In this document: positions 1-7,631 of the stretch, piece after piece | How the letters are laid out: each line of letters begins with the position of its first letter | Numbering within the stretch: the stretch's first letter is position 1 | IMG/VR virus record: IMGVR_UViG_3300030098_006137 | Location: 1 to 23,358 of that record | Direction: 5' to 3' (one strand) | Origin: a virus | DNA: 23,358 nucleotides | Notes under the pieces: generated by a model | The model's input: only the letters and a program-made list of their open reading frames with translations | What the model was told of the DNA's origin: nothing | The model's database searches: none | Made by a program: the position numbers and the translations under genes

Positions 1-522
1 TTTTTGCAATCTGCCATACCTCAAGCTCAGCAAATTCCTCTTCTGTATATAACCTTTCGGTAAGATTGCAATCTTTAAACAAGCAAAATCTGAGCATCTC
101 ATCGCTTGATCTGCTGACAGCGTAATCGTCCGCCGTCTTACCTATAACCTCCTGCTTTTTGATTAACAGGTCGGCAACCTCCGTACGTCTTTCTTCTAGT
201 GTTTTTCTAATCTCATCTTGCTGAGAGGGCAAAAAGATACTCTTTACGGTTTTCTTTAGATTTTCTATTTCGAATTGCAGAGATTCGATTTTTTGATCTT
301 CCTCATGCGTCCAGATACCATCTTCTATGACGCGCTTTTGCCTATCCTCTCTGCTTTCGACACCCTTTGACAGTGCAATCTCTTTGTATCTGTCATGATA
401 CTTCTGAAGGTATCTTTGATCCCTAATGTTTATGTGTCTAATATAAACAAGCCTGTCATCTAGGGTAGCTTCAGTATACCCATCAAATGCTTCACCGATT
501 AGCGAGATGTAAAATTCTTCAT
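1..522 (-). CDS. Phage protein of probable tail-assembly role, 3' end off window
   Basis: The reading frame starts at the ATG at 522 and stays open to position 1, so at least 174 residues are present and the C-terminus lies outside the window. The N-terminus is MNEEFYISLIGEAFDGY. A charged helical stretch follows (about residues 70-125, rich in Glu, Lys, Gln and Arg), which suggests a coiled coil. The start immediately follows the TGA stop of the upstream gene (523-525), so translational coupling is likely. I recognise no catalytic motif. Its place just behind two small tail-region genes would fit a tail-assembly chaperone or a gene lying before the tape measure, but that is inference from gene order only. 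Confidence 0.8.
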
Positions 523-1278
523 TCAAAGTTCGCCTTTTTCCATCTGCTCGATAAGCGCATTAAACTCATCAGGAGTGGAGGCTTGATTAAAGAACCAAAA
601 AGCCAAAATTGTAGTAACCTTTTTTACTAGTTGGAGATAAAAATCATCCGATTGATCCTCTTTTTTGTAATAGTCTTCCACTCGCTGTTCAAAATCCTCA
701 CCAGTAAAATATGGCGTTGGCTGTTCCTCATCGTCAGTCTGAACGTGAGTTAGCATTAAGGTATACCACAGCAATAGCCTGTTTTGAGCCTTTGTGTCGG
801 CTGTATGATCAAAAAGGGTGTGCATGGTGGATTCAACCTCAACCATCTTTTGCTTAGTTGCGCCCAAGTCCTCTTTAATCTTTTCCAAGCGTTTTTTCTG
901 CTTATCTGTTTTCTTATCAGCAGAATCCAAGCGCACATATTCATTCTGTAGATTTAGCACCTCGGTATAAAGCTTGCCGTAATCCTTTGCATCTTGCTCA
1001 CTAAAAACACCACCAGTGTCACTGTATTTCTTATAGAGCATTGCCTTTGTAAGGATGCCCCTTTTGACACAACGACTCATTTCAACAGAGTATTCTAATT
1101 CTGCATCTTCAAGCTCCCTTCTGGATGGGCGCTTGATCCTTACCTGCACAGGCACCTTCTCGGTAACTGTTTTGGTGACTGTTGTTTCCTCGCCAGTTTT
1201 CTTGTTTTTGCGAGTGTGACTCTTTTCTACCTCTTTTTCTTGGTCGAGGCTAAATGTATATAATTCTTTAAAATCCAT
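523..1278 (-). CDS. Phage protein of unknown function, tail-region gene
   Basis: A 251-aa protein beginning MDFKELYTFSLDQEKEVEK. The N-terminal third contains a basic and acidic segment with KVPVQVRIKRPSRRELEDAE. The middle (about residues 100-150) is a heptad-like charged helix and probable coiled coil. The C-terminal part has aromatic helices (LAFWFFNQAS). AAGGAT directly precedes the ATG, with an AGGA a few bases further upstream. The gene lies 12 nt after the 95-aa gene and abuts the partial gene at 522, so the three form one minus-strand unit. An initiation-like regulatory or tail-chaperone role is possible, but no known family is clear from sequence alone. Confidence 0.8.
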   Translation of the reverse strand: MDFKELYTFSLDQEKEVEKSHTRKNKKTGEETTVTKTVTEKVPVQVRIKRPSRRELEDAELEYSVEMSRCVKRGILTKAMLYKKYSDTGGVFSEQDAKDYGKLYTEVLNLQNEYVRLDSADKKTDKQKKRLEKIKEDLGATKQKMVEVESTMHTLFDHTADTKAQNRLLLWYTLMLTHVQTDDEEQPTPYFTGEDFEQRVEDYYKKEDQSDDFYLQLVKKVTTILAFWFFNQASTPDEFNALIEQMEKGEL

Positions 1279-1290
1279 ATCCTTATTCCT

Positions 1291-1578
1291 TTATTTGAAG
1301 ACAAAGCTTACAGTATAATTATCAAGCTCAGATCCTAAATTTCTAATTGATTCGTTACCGAAGTCTAAAATTCTTTTGCGAATCCAGTTTACCTTTTCTG
1401 GGGTAAAGTGATCAGCCGTGTCAATAATCGGGTGGTATTTTTTAGGAATGTTGTCATAAAGCTTTTGATAATGAAAATCATGGTCTTTTTTCATATCCTC
1501 CACCAGCAAAAGCATTGTTTTAAACAGTGCAGAAATCTCCCTTTGTGACCTAAGAGTTAAATTTTTTTTGGCGTTCAT
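1291..1578 (-). CDS. Small phage protein of unknown function
   Basis: A 95-aa, mostly helical, basic protein (MNAKKNLTLRSQREISALF) with no signal peptide, membrane segment or cysteine motif. It is the first gene of the leftmost minus-strand unit and starts 45 nt from the divergent plus-strand gene at 1624, so both share one short promoter region. Its size and position next to tail-tube and connector genes would suit a tail-assembly chaperone, but nothing in the sequence proves this. Confidence 0.7.
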   Translation of the reverse strand: MNAKKNLTLRSQREISALFKTMLLLVEDMKKDHDFHYQKLYDNIPKKYHPIIDTADHFTPEKVNWIRKRILDFGNESIRNLGSELDNYTVSFVFK

Positions 1579-1598
1579 ACCTTAAACCTATCTTATTA

Positions 1599-1614
1599 TA
1601 TAAATAAAAGTGTA
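1599..1614 (+). promoter_or_regulatory. Candidate late promoter TATAAATA plus GTGTA
   Basis: TATAAATA at 1599-1606 is followed by GTGTA at 1610-1614, which ends 9 nt before the ATG at 1624. TATAAATA is the known T4 late promoter box, read by a phage sigma factor (gp55). The same GTGTA motif precedes several other late genes in this window. It lies in the 45-nt divergent gap between the genes starting at 1578 and 1624. Confidence 0.5.
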
Positions 1615-1623
1615 AAAATCAAT

Positions 1624-2091
1624 ATGGCGGGATTTTTATCAGCAGATCAAATCAATAAAATTAAAAGTTTAGCAGATACTTTGCATACAACCTTTGCTCA
1701 GACAATAACTGTATACAAGAATGCAAAAAAAACTCTTATTGCCTCGACCCCAAAATGGAACTCTTTATACGGTAGAACCAACACGGGTTCAAATAGCTCG
1801 GTTGAATACACGACTATTTCTGAGACGTTTTCCGCAAGAGTGTATTATAAGCAGATGGATAAGGAGCTTATGTCGTCGGGCGGTGACGCGCAGGCTGGAA
1901 GTCAAAATAAAGTGGTTCTGCCAGATGGTTCTGTGGCTATTGTTGTTAAGGAGGCTGGCTACAATTACATTCGAGAAGCGCGTAGGGTAGAGTTTGATGG
2001 TCGCTTCTTCGCGATTACCAGCGATGGCAAACCATCAGGCTTGATCGACAATCAATTCTTTACCTTTGTTCTTGTCCCAATTGACGAATAA
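1624..2091 (+). CDS. Probable head-tail connector or neck protein
   Basis: A 155-aa protein starting MAGFLSADQINKIKSLADTL. It begins with a helical segment and continues as a predominantly beta-type sequence, with ARVYYKQMDKELM and a C-terminal strand set ending FTFVLVPIDE. It is the first gene of a plus-strand block that also carries a tail-tube-like protein. Its stop overlaps the next ATG by one base (TAATG at 2089-2093), so translation is coupled. Size, position and coupling fit a head-completion or connector protein. The specific family is not recognised. Confidence 0.75.
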   Translation: MAGFLSADQINKIKSLADTLHTTFAQTITVYKNAKKTLIASTPKWNSLYGRTNTGSNSSVEYTTISETFSARVYYKQMDKELMSSGGDAQAGSQNKVVLPDGSVAIVVKEAGYNYIREARRVEFDGRFFAITSDGKPSGLIDNQFFTFVLVPIDE

Positions 2092-2672
2092 TGGCCGCAC
2101 TTCCACCAGATGTAATTGCAGCGCTTCGAAAACAGGCCCCCAAGGCTATGCGTAGGGGAATGGAGAAGGAGGTCAAAAAAGAATTTGACAGAATCAAACA
2201 AGAAATGATTAAGGAATTTTTGGGCAACCCAATTACCCAAGAGATCTTGGCGGGTCCAGACGCAGGGAATATCAGTGGAACCTTGGGCGGTGTATCAAAC
2301 CTGTTTGCCTTTATTGGTTTTGACAGGGGCGAGCAGCCCATTGGACCAATTTTGGACCTTTTTGAGAAAATGACGATTAAATTTGAAAGAGAAATTAAAA
2401 GGCCAAAAATAGGAAACAGGTTCAGAGTAGACCTTCCTACAGCAGAAGATATTTTTGCAATAACCCCTCTTCCATGGGCTACAGGCCGCAGTTGGGCGCA
2501 GGGAATAGAGCGCGGGCTTTCAGGATTGGGCTATCTCTTGAGAAAAAATAAGGGTAGATCAGGCGCTGCAATCCAAAGCCGTGTAAAAGTAAGGGCAGGC
2601 AAGTTTCAAAACTCCCCCTACATATCTGCCTTAATAAGCAAATATAAGAAAAAGTTTGAAGAATTACGATGA
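2091..2672 (+). CDS. Probable neck / tail-completion protein
   Basis: A 193-aa basic protein starting MAALPPDVIAALRKQAPKAM. The N-terminal half is helical and charged (EKEVKKEFDRIKQEMIKEF). The middle is Gly/Pro-rich, and the C-terminus carries many Lys and Arg (RVKVRAGKFQNSPYISALI). The ATG uses the last base of the upstream TAA, and the gene's own TGA overlaps the next ATG (ATGA at 2669-2672), so it is tightly coupled on both sides. A small basic protein placed between a connector and a tail-tube gene resembles HK97-gp10-like tail-completion proteins by position. The assignment is inference. Confidence 0.7.
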   Translation: MAALPPDVIAALRKQAPKAMRRGMEKEVKKEFDRIKQEMIKEFLGNPITQEILAGPDAGNISGTLGGVSNLFAFIGFDRGEQPIGPILDLFEKMTIKFEREIKRPKIGNRFRVDLPTAEDIFAITPLPWATGRSWAQGIERGLSGLGYLLRKNKGRSGAAIQSRVKVRAGKFQNSPYISALISKYKKKFEELR

Positions 2673-3538
2673 TCGAGCAATTCCAACATAAGTTAACCAC
2701 TTCATTTTTTATGTGGTTTGATAATTTTCTCTTGAGCAAAGGAGAGGCTTACACCAATACCACTGGCGAATTTTTCTACTATGATGACCCAAGGGTCGAT
2801 TCTGACTACAATGTCTTCGGAAGCCCTTATAAACAGTGGGTTACAGACAGCAGCATCAATGGGGTAACGGTTCCAACTGGGGTTTTTGTTGGCCCAAGAT
2901 CTAATCCGCACAATGGTGAATCTGGCAGACCTGATGGTTTTATTTTTGATTTTGAAAACGGCAGGGTCTTAACACCCACAACGGTTACAAGCGGATCATC
3001 TGTTACTGGTTCCTTCGCGGTAAAAGATTTTAATGTTTATTTTACTAATGATACTGAGGATGACTTGATTATCGAAAACAAGTATAAGGTCAATTCTCGC
3101 TTACCTTCGGCAGATTATAATTACATTGAGCCTTATGACGACGTTGTTCCCGCTATTTTTCTGTCTGTGGCGCAGGCTGAAAACAAAGGTTTTGCACTTG
3201 GCGGAATGATGGACACAGTTGTGCAAGCGAAGGCTGTGGTGATGGCTGAAGACCCCTATCAACTTGATGGCGCTTTATCCATTTTTGCTGATTCGGTCAA
3301 TGAGATCTTTACATCAATCCCCTTTACAGGATATCCAATCACCGAGTTGGGTGACCTAAAAAACAATTCCTATTCATATTCTGGGGTCAAGGAGCCTTAT
3401 GAAACCAATACTAGCTTTTACGTTGATAAGGTAAGAACCTCAAAGTTAAGCGATAAGGTCAAAAAATCTTTAGCGAACGAATTATATGTGGGCTTTATAG
3501 ATTTTGACCTGCAACAACATAGATTCCGCTTCTCTTAA
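2669..3538 (+). CDS. Phage structural protein, probable neck/tail component
   Basis: A 289-aa protein starting MIEQFQHKLTTSFFMWFDNF. It is rich in Asn, Asp, Tyr, Ser and Phe, as is typical of beta-rich virion proteins, with many short hydrophobic strands (for example GFIFDFENGRVLTP and VTGSFAVKDFNVYF). It starts in an ATGA overlap with the upstream gene and lies 49 nt before the tail-tube-like gene. No enzyme motif is visible. The position suggests a neck or tail-terminator-type component. Confidence 0.75.
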   Translation: MIEQFQHKLTTSFFMWFDNFLLSKGEAYTNTTGEFFYYDDPRVDSDYNVFGSPYKQWVTDSSINGVTVPTGVFVGPRSNPHNGESGRPDGFIFDFENGRVLTPTTVTSGSSVTGSFAVKDFNVYFTNDTEDDLIIENKYKVNSRLPSADYNYIEPYDDVVPAIFLSVAQAENKGFALGGMMDTVVQAKAVVMAEDPYQLDGALSIFADSVNEIFTSIPFTGYPITELGDLKNNSYSYSGVKEPYETNTSFYVDKVRTSKLSDKVKKSLANELYVGFIDFDLQQHRFRFS

Positions 3539-3587
3539 TTTCATATTTTAACAATAAAACTGTAAACACAAGAAAGAATAATTTATT

Positions 3588-4811
3588 ATGGCCAGAAATA
3601 GAGTAATTTACCAATCCGAAGCTCTTTATGTTAGTAAAGACGCATCTTCTACTGCATCGGGCGATCACGCGCAATTAGAGCGTGTGCAAAGCGCCAACTA
3701 CAGTTTCAACATTAACCGTCAGGACGTTAACCAATATGGCACATTAGCGCGTATTGGAACGGAAATCATTGAGCCTCCCACGGTTACAGCAGACTTTTCT
3801 TACTATCTTACGCAAGGCTTCAATGAAAAAGCCCTGAACTTTTCAGTTCAAACAGGATTTAAAAACTCTGGAAACTTCCCCTCTGGTCACATGGTCGGAG
3901 GAAGTGGTCAAAACCTTTTTATTCTTACCGTTCCCGAAGGTGAGGACGCAGACGATATAGATGCTGGCGAGATCAATCCTGGGACGCAGCCAAACGCACT
4001 ACAAGTTGTAGGTATTGGCAACTGCTATATCTCTGATTACACTGTCGATCTGGCCGTCGGCGCACTTCCAACGGTTTCGGTAACAATGGAAGGCTCGAAC
4101 GTCGTTTCTGATACTACTGTTTCGGGTGTTAATGCCACAGGGCTTACAGGAATTGAAACGCCTGCTGTTAACCAAGAGTCGGGAACTGACTTAGGGTTTT
4201 TTGTGCAGCTTCCATACCCAAGTAGTGGAGTTACCGATGATAATACAATGCCAGTTGCTCTTCGTCCTGCGGACGTTACGGTATCTCTTAAAAATCTACA
4301 GGATGACAGCATGGTTGTTATTGATGGGTCTGATGAGGCTCACATTCAAAGCTGCTCGATCTCGTTGCCGCTTTCCAGAACACCTCTTAACAGGCTTGGA
4401 AGTAAGTTCGCTTATGCGCGGACAGTGGATTTCCCAATTGCAGCGACAATGAGCATTAACGCTATCGTTAACGAGCAAAAAGCATTAAACCTCGCGGATC
4501 GCTTGGACACTTTTGACCAACAGGAAATCAGCGTTGTTATTGCTAACCCAAAAGCTACAGGTAAGGCTTTGCCATTCGATTACGATACCAATAATACTAG
4601 AGCGATAGCTTACACCTTTAAGGGCGCCTCTTTGGACAACACCTCAATCTCTTCAAGTATTGGAGCCAACAAGTCTGTAGACTTGACCTTCTCTACTGAA
4701 ATTGGTGGAGTAAACGATGCTGATCACGGTATCTTCGTTCACGTTGCGTCGGGTATTATTAGTGGGGATGCTCCAATTTGGGGTCCAGGTCTCCCAGCCA
4801 ACTTCGGATAA
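3588..4811 (+). CDS. Tail-tube-like structural protein (paralogue 1)
   Basis: A 407-aa beta-rich protein (MARNRVIYQSEALYVSKDAS) with abundant Thr, Ser, Val, Gly and Asn, as expected of a major virion protein. Residues 145-153 (NCYISDYTV) and 264-272 (RTPLNRLGS) match KCYLQDYTV and RTPVFTLGS of the protein at 18693-19559. The two N-termini also align around the tyrosine-valine of ALYV and PVYV. They look like diverged paralogues, and this copy has extra loops. It is the longest gene in the plus-strand block and is followed at once by the strongest terminator in the window, which fits an abundant product. A major tail-tube role is inferred; a decoration protein is the alternative. Confidence 0.7.
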   Translation: MARNRVIYQSEALYVSKDASSTASGDHAQLERVQSANYSFNINRQDVNQYGTLARIGTEIIEPPTVTADFSYYLTQGFNEKALNFSVQTGFKNSGNFPSGHMVGGSGQNLFILTVPEGEDADDIDAGEINPGTQPNALQVVGIGNCYISDYTVDLAVGALPTVSVTMEGSNVVSDTTVSGVNATGLTGIETPAVNQESGTDLGFFVQLPYPSSGVTDDNTMPVALRPADVTVSLKNLQDDSMVVIDGSDEAHIQSCSISLPLSRTPLNRLGSKFAYARTVDFPIAATMSINAIVNEQKALNLADRLDTFDQQEISVVIANPKATGKALPFDYDTNNTRAIAYTFKGASLDNTSISSSIGANKSVDLTFSTEIGGVNDADHGIFVHVASGIISGDAPIWGPGLPANFG

Positions 4812-4837
4812 TACTTAACTTAAAACAAATTAAAAAA

Positions 4838-4864
4838 CCCCACTTTCCGAAGTGGGGTTTTTTT
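4838..4864 (+). terminator. Strong rho-independent terminator
   Basis: Perfect 8-bp stem CCCCACTT / AAGTGGGG (4838-4845 with 4850-4857), loop TCCG, then seven T. A six-A run precedes the stem, so it could also work on the opposite strand. It lies 27 nt after the stop of the tail-tube-like gene. Confidence 0.92.
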
Positions 4865-4869
4865 GTGTA
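4865..4869 (+). promoter_or_regulatory. GTGTA late-gene motif
   Basis: GTGTAATA directly follows the terminator T-run. GTGTA ends 12 nt before the ATG at 4882, at the same relative position as before several other late genes. It would restart transcription after the terminator if it is a promoter element. Confidence 0.35.
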
Positions 4870-4881
4870 ATAAAATATACT

Positions 4882-5124
4882 ATGCCTGATAAAGATAAAT
4901 CCCCTAAAACAAAATGGGTAGCGCCGAAATCAGCGCCAGATCCAAAACCTTCCCAAAAGGTGGATTTTGGCCCAGTTCGTCACGGACCACATCTTAAGAA
5001 GACAATCCTTAAAATGAACGATAACGAGTTGAAGTCATACAGTAAACAGATAGGAGTGCCTTTTAATGGTGACAAAATTGATTTCCTCTGGGCAGCTATA
5101 ACCAAGTATAACAGCCAACAATAA
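4882..5124 (+). CDS. Small basic protein with SAP/HeH-like C-terminus
   Basis: An 80-aa protein read from the ATG at 4882 (MPDKDKSPKTKWVAPKSAPD). The in-frame ATG at 4852 lies inside the terminator stem and is rejected as a start. The N-terminal half is Pro/Lys-rich and probably disordered. The C-terminal 40 residues (MNDNELKSYSKQIGVPFNG then DKIDFLWAAI) have the helix-extension-helix rhythm of SAP or LEM-like nucleic-acid-binding domains. It sits 6 nt before another Lys-rich small gene. DNA binding is inferred, not shown. Confidence 0.65.
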   Translation: MPDKDKSPKTKWVAPKSAPDPKPSQKVDFGPVRHGPHLKKTILKMNDNELKSYSKQIGVPFNGDKIDFLWAAITKYNSQQ

Positions 5125-5130
5125 TTTAAA

Positions 5131-5397
5131 ATGAGCGACAAAAAAGATAAAAAAACCGCACCTAAGAAAGCTAAAGCCGCAGCTAAGCCCAAGGCAGAAG
5201 CTAAGCCTAAAACAGAAGTTAAGCCTAAAGCAGAAGTTAAGCCTAAAGCTGCGCCAAAGACCGATAAGCCTACTGATCTAGCAAGCTTAAAAGCTAAGTT
5301 TAAAAAGGAAGCTCAGGCTCTTAGAAACGACAAAGCTAAGTCTCAGGAGCTTAAAGCTCAATACATAAAAGACATAGCTAAGCTTCGCGGCTTCTAA
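5131..5397 (+). CDS. Histone H1-like Lys/Ala/Pro-rich protein
   Basis: An 88-aa protein whose first half is almost only Lys, Ala, Pro and Glu, built on a KPKAE(A/V) hexapeptide. The second half is a charged helix (LASLKAKFKKEAQALRNDK) ending IAKLRGF. The composition matches the C-terminal tails of histone H1-like proteins, suggesting a DNA-binding or DNA-condensing role, or a disordered virion linker. It follows the 80-aa basic protein with a 6-nt gap and is the last gene of the plus block, ending 40 nt from the convergent minus gene. There is no clear terminator after it. Confidence 0.75.
   Translation: MSDKKDKKTAPKKAKAAAKPKAEAKPKTEVKPKAEVKPKAAPKTDKPTDLASLKAKFKKEAQALRNDKAKSQELKAQYIKDIAKLRGF
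5185..5252 (+). repeat. 18-bp tandem repeat, about 3.8 copies
   Basis: The unit AAGCCTAAAGCAGAAGTT, encoding KPKAEV, begins at 5185, 5203 and 5221, and a partial copy begins at 5239. Copies differ at a few third-codon positions and at one Ala/Thr change. It lies inside the H1-like gene. Confidence 0.9.
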
Positions 5398-5437
5398 GGA
5401 AGCTCATCGCGCAATCTTCTGTATTTAATACTTCTAC

Positions 5438-5920
5438 CTAGAAGGGGTATATTGTTCCGCTTGCGTCAATACCTCCCAACTGAAGAGGCTGCGCCTCATA
5501 GATGTTGTATTGAGCCGATAAACGCTCTACATTAGCCATAGAGTCGCTTGCAAGCCCCCTATAGACCTTGGATACCTCGTTCCTGTTAACGAAGGTTACA
5601 GAGCTTTCTCCGTCCCTTAAAGACAGTATGTTGTCGCCACTCACATTGGAGTTAACTATACCCCTAAGAGAGTTCCTAGCTTCCTTTGTGTAGTAGTTAT
5701 ACAGGTAAAGCTCTTTAAGTATATTCTGAGCTTGTGTATCAAGAGTCCCGCGACTACCAGAAGCGTTAGCGCCTGAAAAGTCGCTATAGATATGGGTGTT
5801 GAGACGACCAAGATTTTCAAATAGCCAACCACTAATTGCACCAGTGGTAGTGACACCTGTATCGTTATTGAATTCAGTATTTAAAATACCCGAAGCTAAT
5901 TGCCATAATACCGTAGACAT
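5438..5920 (-). CDS. Phage virion-associated protein of unknown function
   Basis: A 160-aa protein (MSTVLWQLASGILNTEFNND). It has the segment GAISGWLFENLGRLNTHIYS, then a helical middle (AQNILKELYLYNYYTKEARN), a short strand pair around ESSVTFVNRNEVSKVYRG, and a Gly-rich tail. A GTGTA motif ends 9 nt upstream of the ATG, so it has its own late-type signal although it is last in the minus-strand operon. It converges with the H1-like gene 40 nt away. A head-completion role is possible by location behind the capsid gene; the family is not identified. Confidence 0.72.
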   Translation of the reverse strand: MSTVLWQLASGILNTEFNNDTGVTTTGAISGWLFENLGRLNTHIYSDFSGANASGSRGTLDTQAQNILKELYLYNYYTKEARNSLRGIVNSNVSGDNILSLRDGESSVTFVNRNEVSKVYRGLASDSMANVERLSAQYNIYEAQPLQLGGIDASGTIYPF

Positions 5921-5929
5921 GCTTCTTAT

Positions 5930-5934
5930 TACAC
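5930..5934 (-). promoter_or_regulatory. GTGTA late-gene motif
   Basis: CAGTGTAATAAGAAGC runs into the ATG at 5920. GTGTA ends 9 nt before the start and is followed by an AAGAAG sequence that could act as a weak ribosome binding site. Confidence 0.35.
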
Positions 5935-5941
5935 TGATATA

Positions 5942-6376
5942 TTAAATATCTCGTAGAATTTTAAGAGTTTCAGCGTGAACTGGGTTGTTTGGGTCAAGCT
6001 CCATCTGCTTCACAGGTTCAGGAATGATATTCCTGCGATTATTTCTGCTATACGCCTTAAACTCTTTAAGTAGCGCTTTCTTCATTCTTGGTTTATCCAA
6101 GACTGGATTGAGTCCCGCCTCTTTGGCCATACGCATCATATCCGTCACATCCATTTCTTTTAGGTTTTCTTCAAAAATATCAAGCTCATTAGTCTTAAAC
6201 GGGCTTAATTGAGGCACCCCAAGGATAACTTCTAGCTCTTGAATTTTAGCTCTAAATTCTGGGCTTCTAGTGTTTCCACTAGCCTTCATCTCTTGAATCT
6301 CCTCGATCAACCCTTTTTTCTTAGGCTGCTCCTGTCCCGTGGTTACCTCTTCGTACGGCTGCTCTTCTTTGCTCAT
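5942..6376 (-). CDS. Phage protein of unknown function
   Basis: A 144-aa, highly charged protein starting MSKEEQPYEEVTTGQEQPKK. The first 40 residues are probably disordered. The rest is helical, with EENLKEMDVTDMMRMAKEAG and a basic patch (RMKKALLKEFKAYSRNNRRN). It has no signal, membrane or metal-binding motif. It sits after the capsid gene, separated from it by a good terminator and preceded by its own GTGTA motif, and lies 21 nt upstream of the next gene. Function unknown. Confidence 0.72.
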   Translation of the reverse strand: MSKEEQPYEEVTTGQEQPKKKGLIEEIQEMKASGNTRSPEFRAKIQELEVILGVPQLSPFKTNELDIFEENLKEMDVTDMMRMAKEAGLNPVLDKPRMKKALLKEFKAYSRNNRRNIIPEPVKQMELDPNNPVHAETLKILRDI

Positions 6377-6387
6377 ATACTATTATA

Positions 6388-6392
6388 TACAC
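6388..6392 (-). promoter_or_regulatory. GTGTA late-gene motif
   Basis: TTTTAAGTGTATATAATAG precedes the ATG at 6376. GTGTA ends 11 nt before it, just after the capsid-gene terminator. Confidence 0.35.
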
Positions 6393-6408
6393 TTAAAAGG
6401 TTAATTAC

Positions 6409-6441
6409 AAAAAAAAGGGGCCGCTCCTTTCGGAGCGACCC
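6409..6441 (-). terminator. Rho-independent terminator after capsid gene
   Basis: Read on the minus strand: GGGTCGCTCC, loop GAAA, GGAGCGGCCC (6441-6418; nine of ten positions pair), then C and a run of eight T. It lies 28-60 nt after the stop of the major capsid gene, as expected for a highly expressed gene. Confidence 0.9.
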
Positions 6442-6468
6442 ACAATTTTTAAGGTTTGATTTCAACCG

Positions 6469-7602
6469 TTAGGCTTTCGGGATCATCTTACCTACGAGAA
6501 CGCGATTGTCGAGAACGACACGGCCTTCTTCGATGGAGCCGAAGTAGCCAATCTTGTTCTGGCGGATGCTATACTGATCATCAGCAAGGAGAGTAAACTC
6601 ACCACCGCTTTCGGAATCGGTTGCTACAGCACGAATCAGAGAGTCCCTACTGCGATCTACGCCGACAACAATGTCGTCGCCATCCTCAAATGCCTCGCCC
6701 AGAGTGCCATCAGGCCGCTCATAAGTGCCGCCTTGAGCAGTGAACAGGTTAGTGAACCTTTGGTTTGCACCCAATTCGTTAAGCTCCATGATAGAGATAC
6801 CGTAGAACTCGGGAAGACCCGCATTTTCATACAGTTGGCTCCTGATAGAATCAGGCGCAGCAATACCGTCCTCGGTGTTTGCTGGGGCGGCACCATCAGC
6901 AGCAACGCTGTTGATTGGGTTGTAAGCCATTGCGCGAAGATCTTCAACAATCTCAGGAGAGCAAAGAAGATCAGTGATCCCCTTAGTGCGATTGGTGGGG
7001 GTTCCACCAACCCATGAAGTATTAATCCTCTTGGCAAGAGTAAGAAGCTCATTAAGGTCATTCAAGATGAAACGATCATCTTGAGTACTCTTTTGAACAT
7101 GTTCCTTGCCGTTAGTTGTGGCGTTAGCCAAAGCCGACATAATCAATGTCGCAGATGTAGTTTCCTGCTTAATAAGAATATTTTGAGCTACGCGAGTGAA
7201 GGTCTTGCTGACCACATCCATACGGCTCTTGGCAGCATAGCGACGGTCAAAATCTACAGCACTATCAAGGCTGTAGGTAGCAAGCTTCAACTCAGAAGCT
7301 GTTGGCAACACTTGACTGGAGGGAAGACCGCCAGCGTGGCTTTGGCTCCAAATCTGAACATAATCCTCATCGGAAATGTTGTAGTAGAGATCCAAAGGAA
7401 TGCTTGGATTGTCATCCGCATCAAATTGAAGTGTTTGAAAGAGATTGCTCACGGTTGGAGCCTGATTGAGAACTTCGGCCAAAACTGGTCCGATGAATTC
7501 TGCAAGCGCGACCTGAGCCTCATAGGCAACCTGACGGTTGCGAGAAGCCATAGCTTTTACAAGCTCGACTTGTTCTGGTGTTCTTTTTAAAGTAATTTTC
7601 AT
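6469..7602 (-). CDS. Major capsid protein, HK97 fold
   Basis: A 377-aa protein (MKITLKRTPEQVELVKAMAS). A helical N-terminal arm (about residues 1-50) is followed by mixed alpha/beta sequence and by a typical C-terminal capsid segment (YSIRQNKIGYFGSIEEGRVV). The assignment rests on order (portal, protease/scaffold, decoration candidate, this gene), on length within the usual HK97-fold range, and on its own terminator. A perfect AGGAGG (7617-7622) lies unusually far, 14 nt, upstream of the ATG; no closer start codon is available in frame. The N-terminal arm may be trimmed by the protease encoded upstream. Confidence 0.85.
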   Translation of the reverse strand: MKITLKRTPEQVELVKAMASRNRQVAYEAQVALAEFIGPVLAEVLNQAPTVSNLFQTLQFDADDNPSIPLDLYYNISDEDYVQIWSQSHAGGLPSSQVLPTASELKLATYSLDSAVDFDRRYAAKSRMDVVSKTFTRVAQNILIKQETTSATLIMSALANATTNGKEHVQKSTQDDRFILNDLNELLTLAKRINTSWVGGTPTNRTKGITDLLCSPEIVEDLRAMAYNPINSVAADGAAPANTEDGIAAPDSIRSQLYENAGLPEFYGISIMELNELGANQRFTNLFTAQGGTYERPDGTLGEAFEDGDDIVVGVDRSRDSLIRAVATDSESGGEFTLLADDQYSIRQNKIGYFGSIEEGRVVLDNRVLVGKMIPKA

Positions 7603-7616
7603 TTTAGATTATTGAT

Positions 7617-7622
7617 CCTCCT
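7617..7622 (-). promoter_or_regulatory. AGGAGG ribosome binding site with long spacing
   Basis: This is a full-consensus Shine-Dalgarno for the capsid gene, 14 nt from its ATG instead of the usual 5-9. Most other genes in the window have only weak sites. Confidence 0.6.
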
Positions 7623-7631
7623 GAGTTTTAA

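Noticed and set aside
4852-4881. Upstream in-frame start for the 80-aa gene
   Set aside because: It would start inside the terminator stem. The ATG at 4882 after the GTGTA motif is more plausible.
5431-5444. CTTCTA/TAGAAG hairpin at the convergent gene junction
   Set aside because: The stem is six bases with a 2-nt loop and no T-run, and it includes the stop of the minus-strand gene; too weak to call a terminator.
7081-7590. 169-aa plus-strand open frame
   Set aside because: It lies antisense within the major capsid gene and has no supporting signals.
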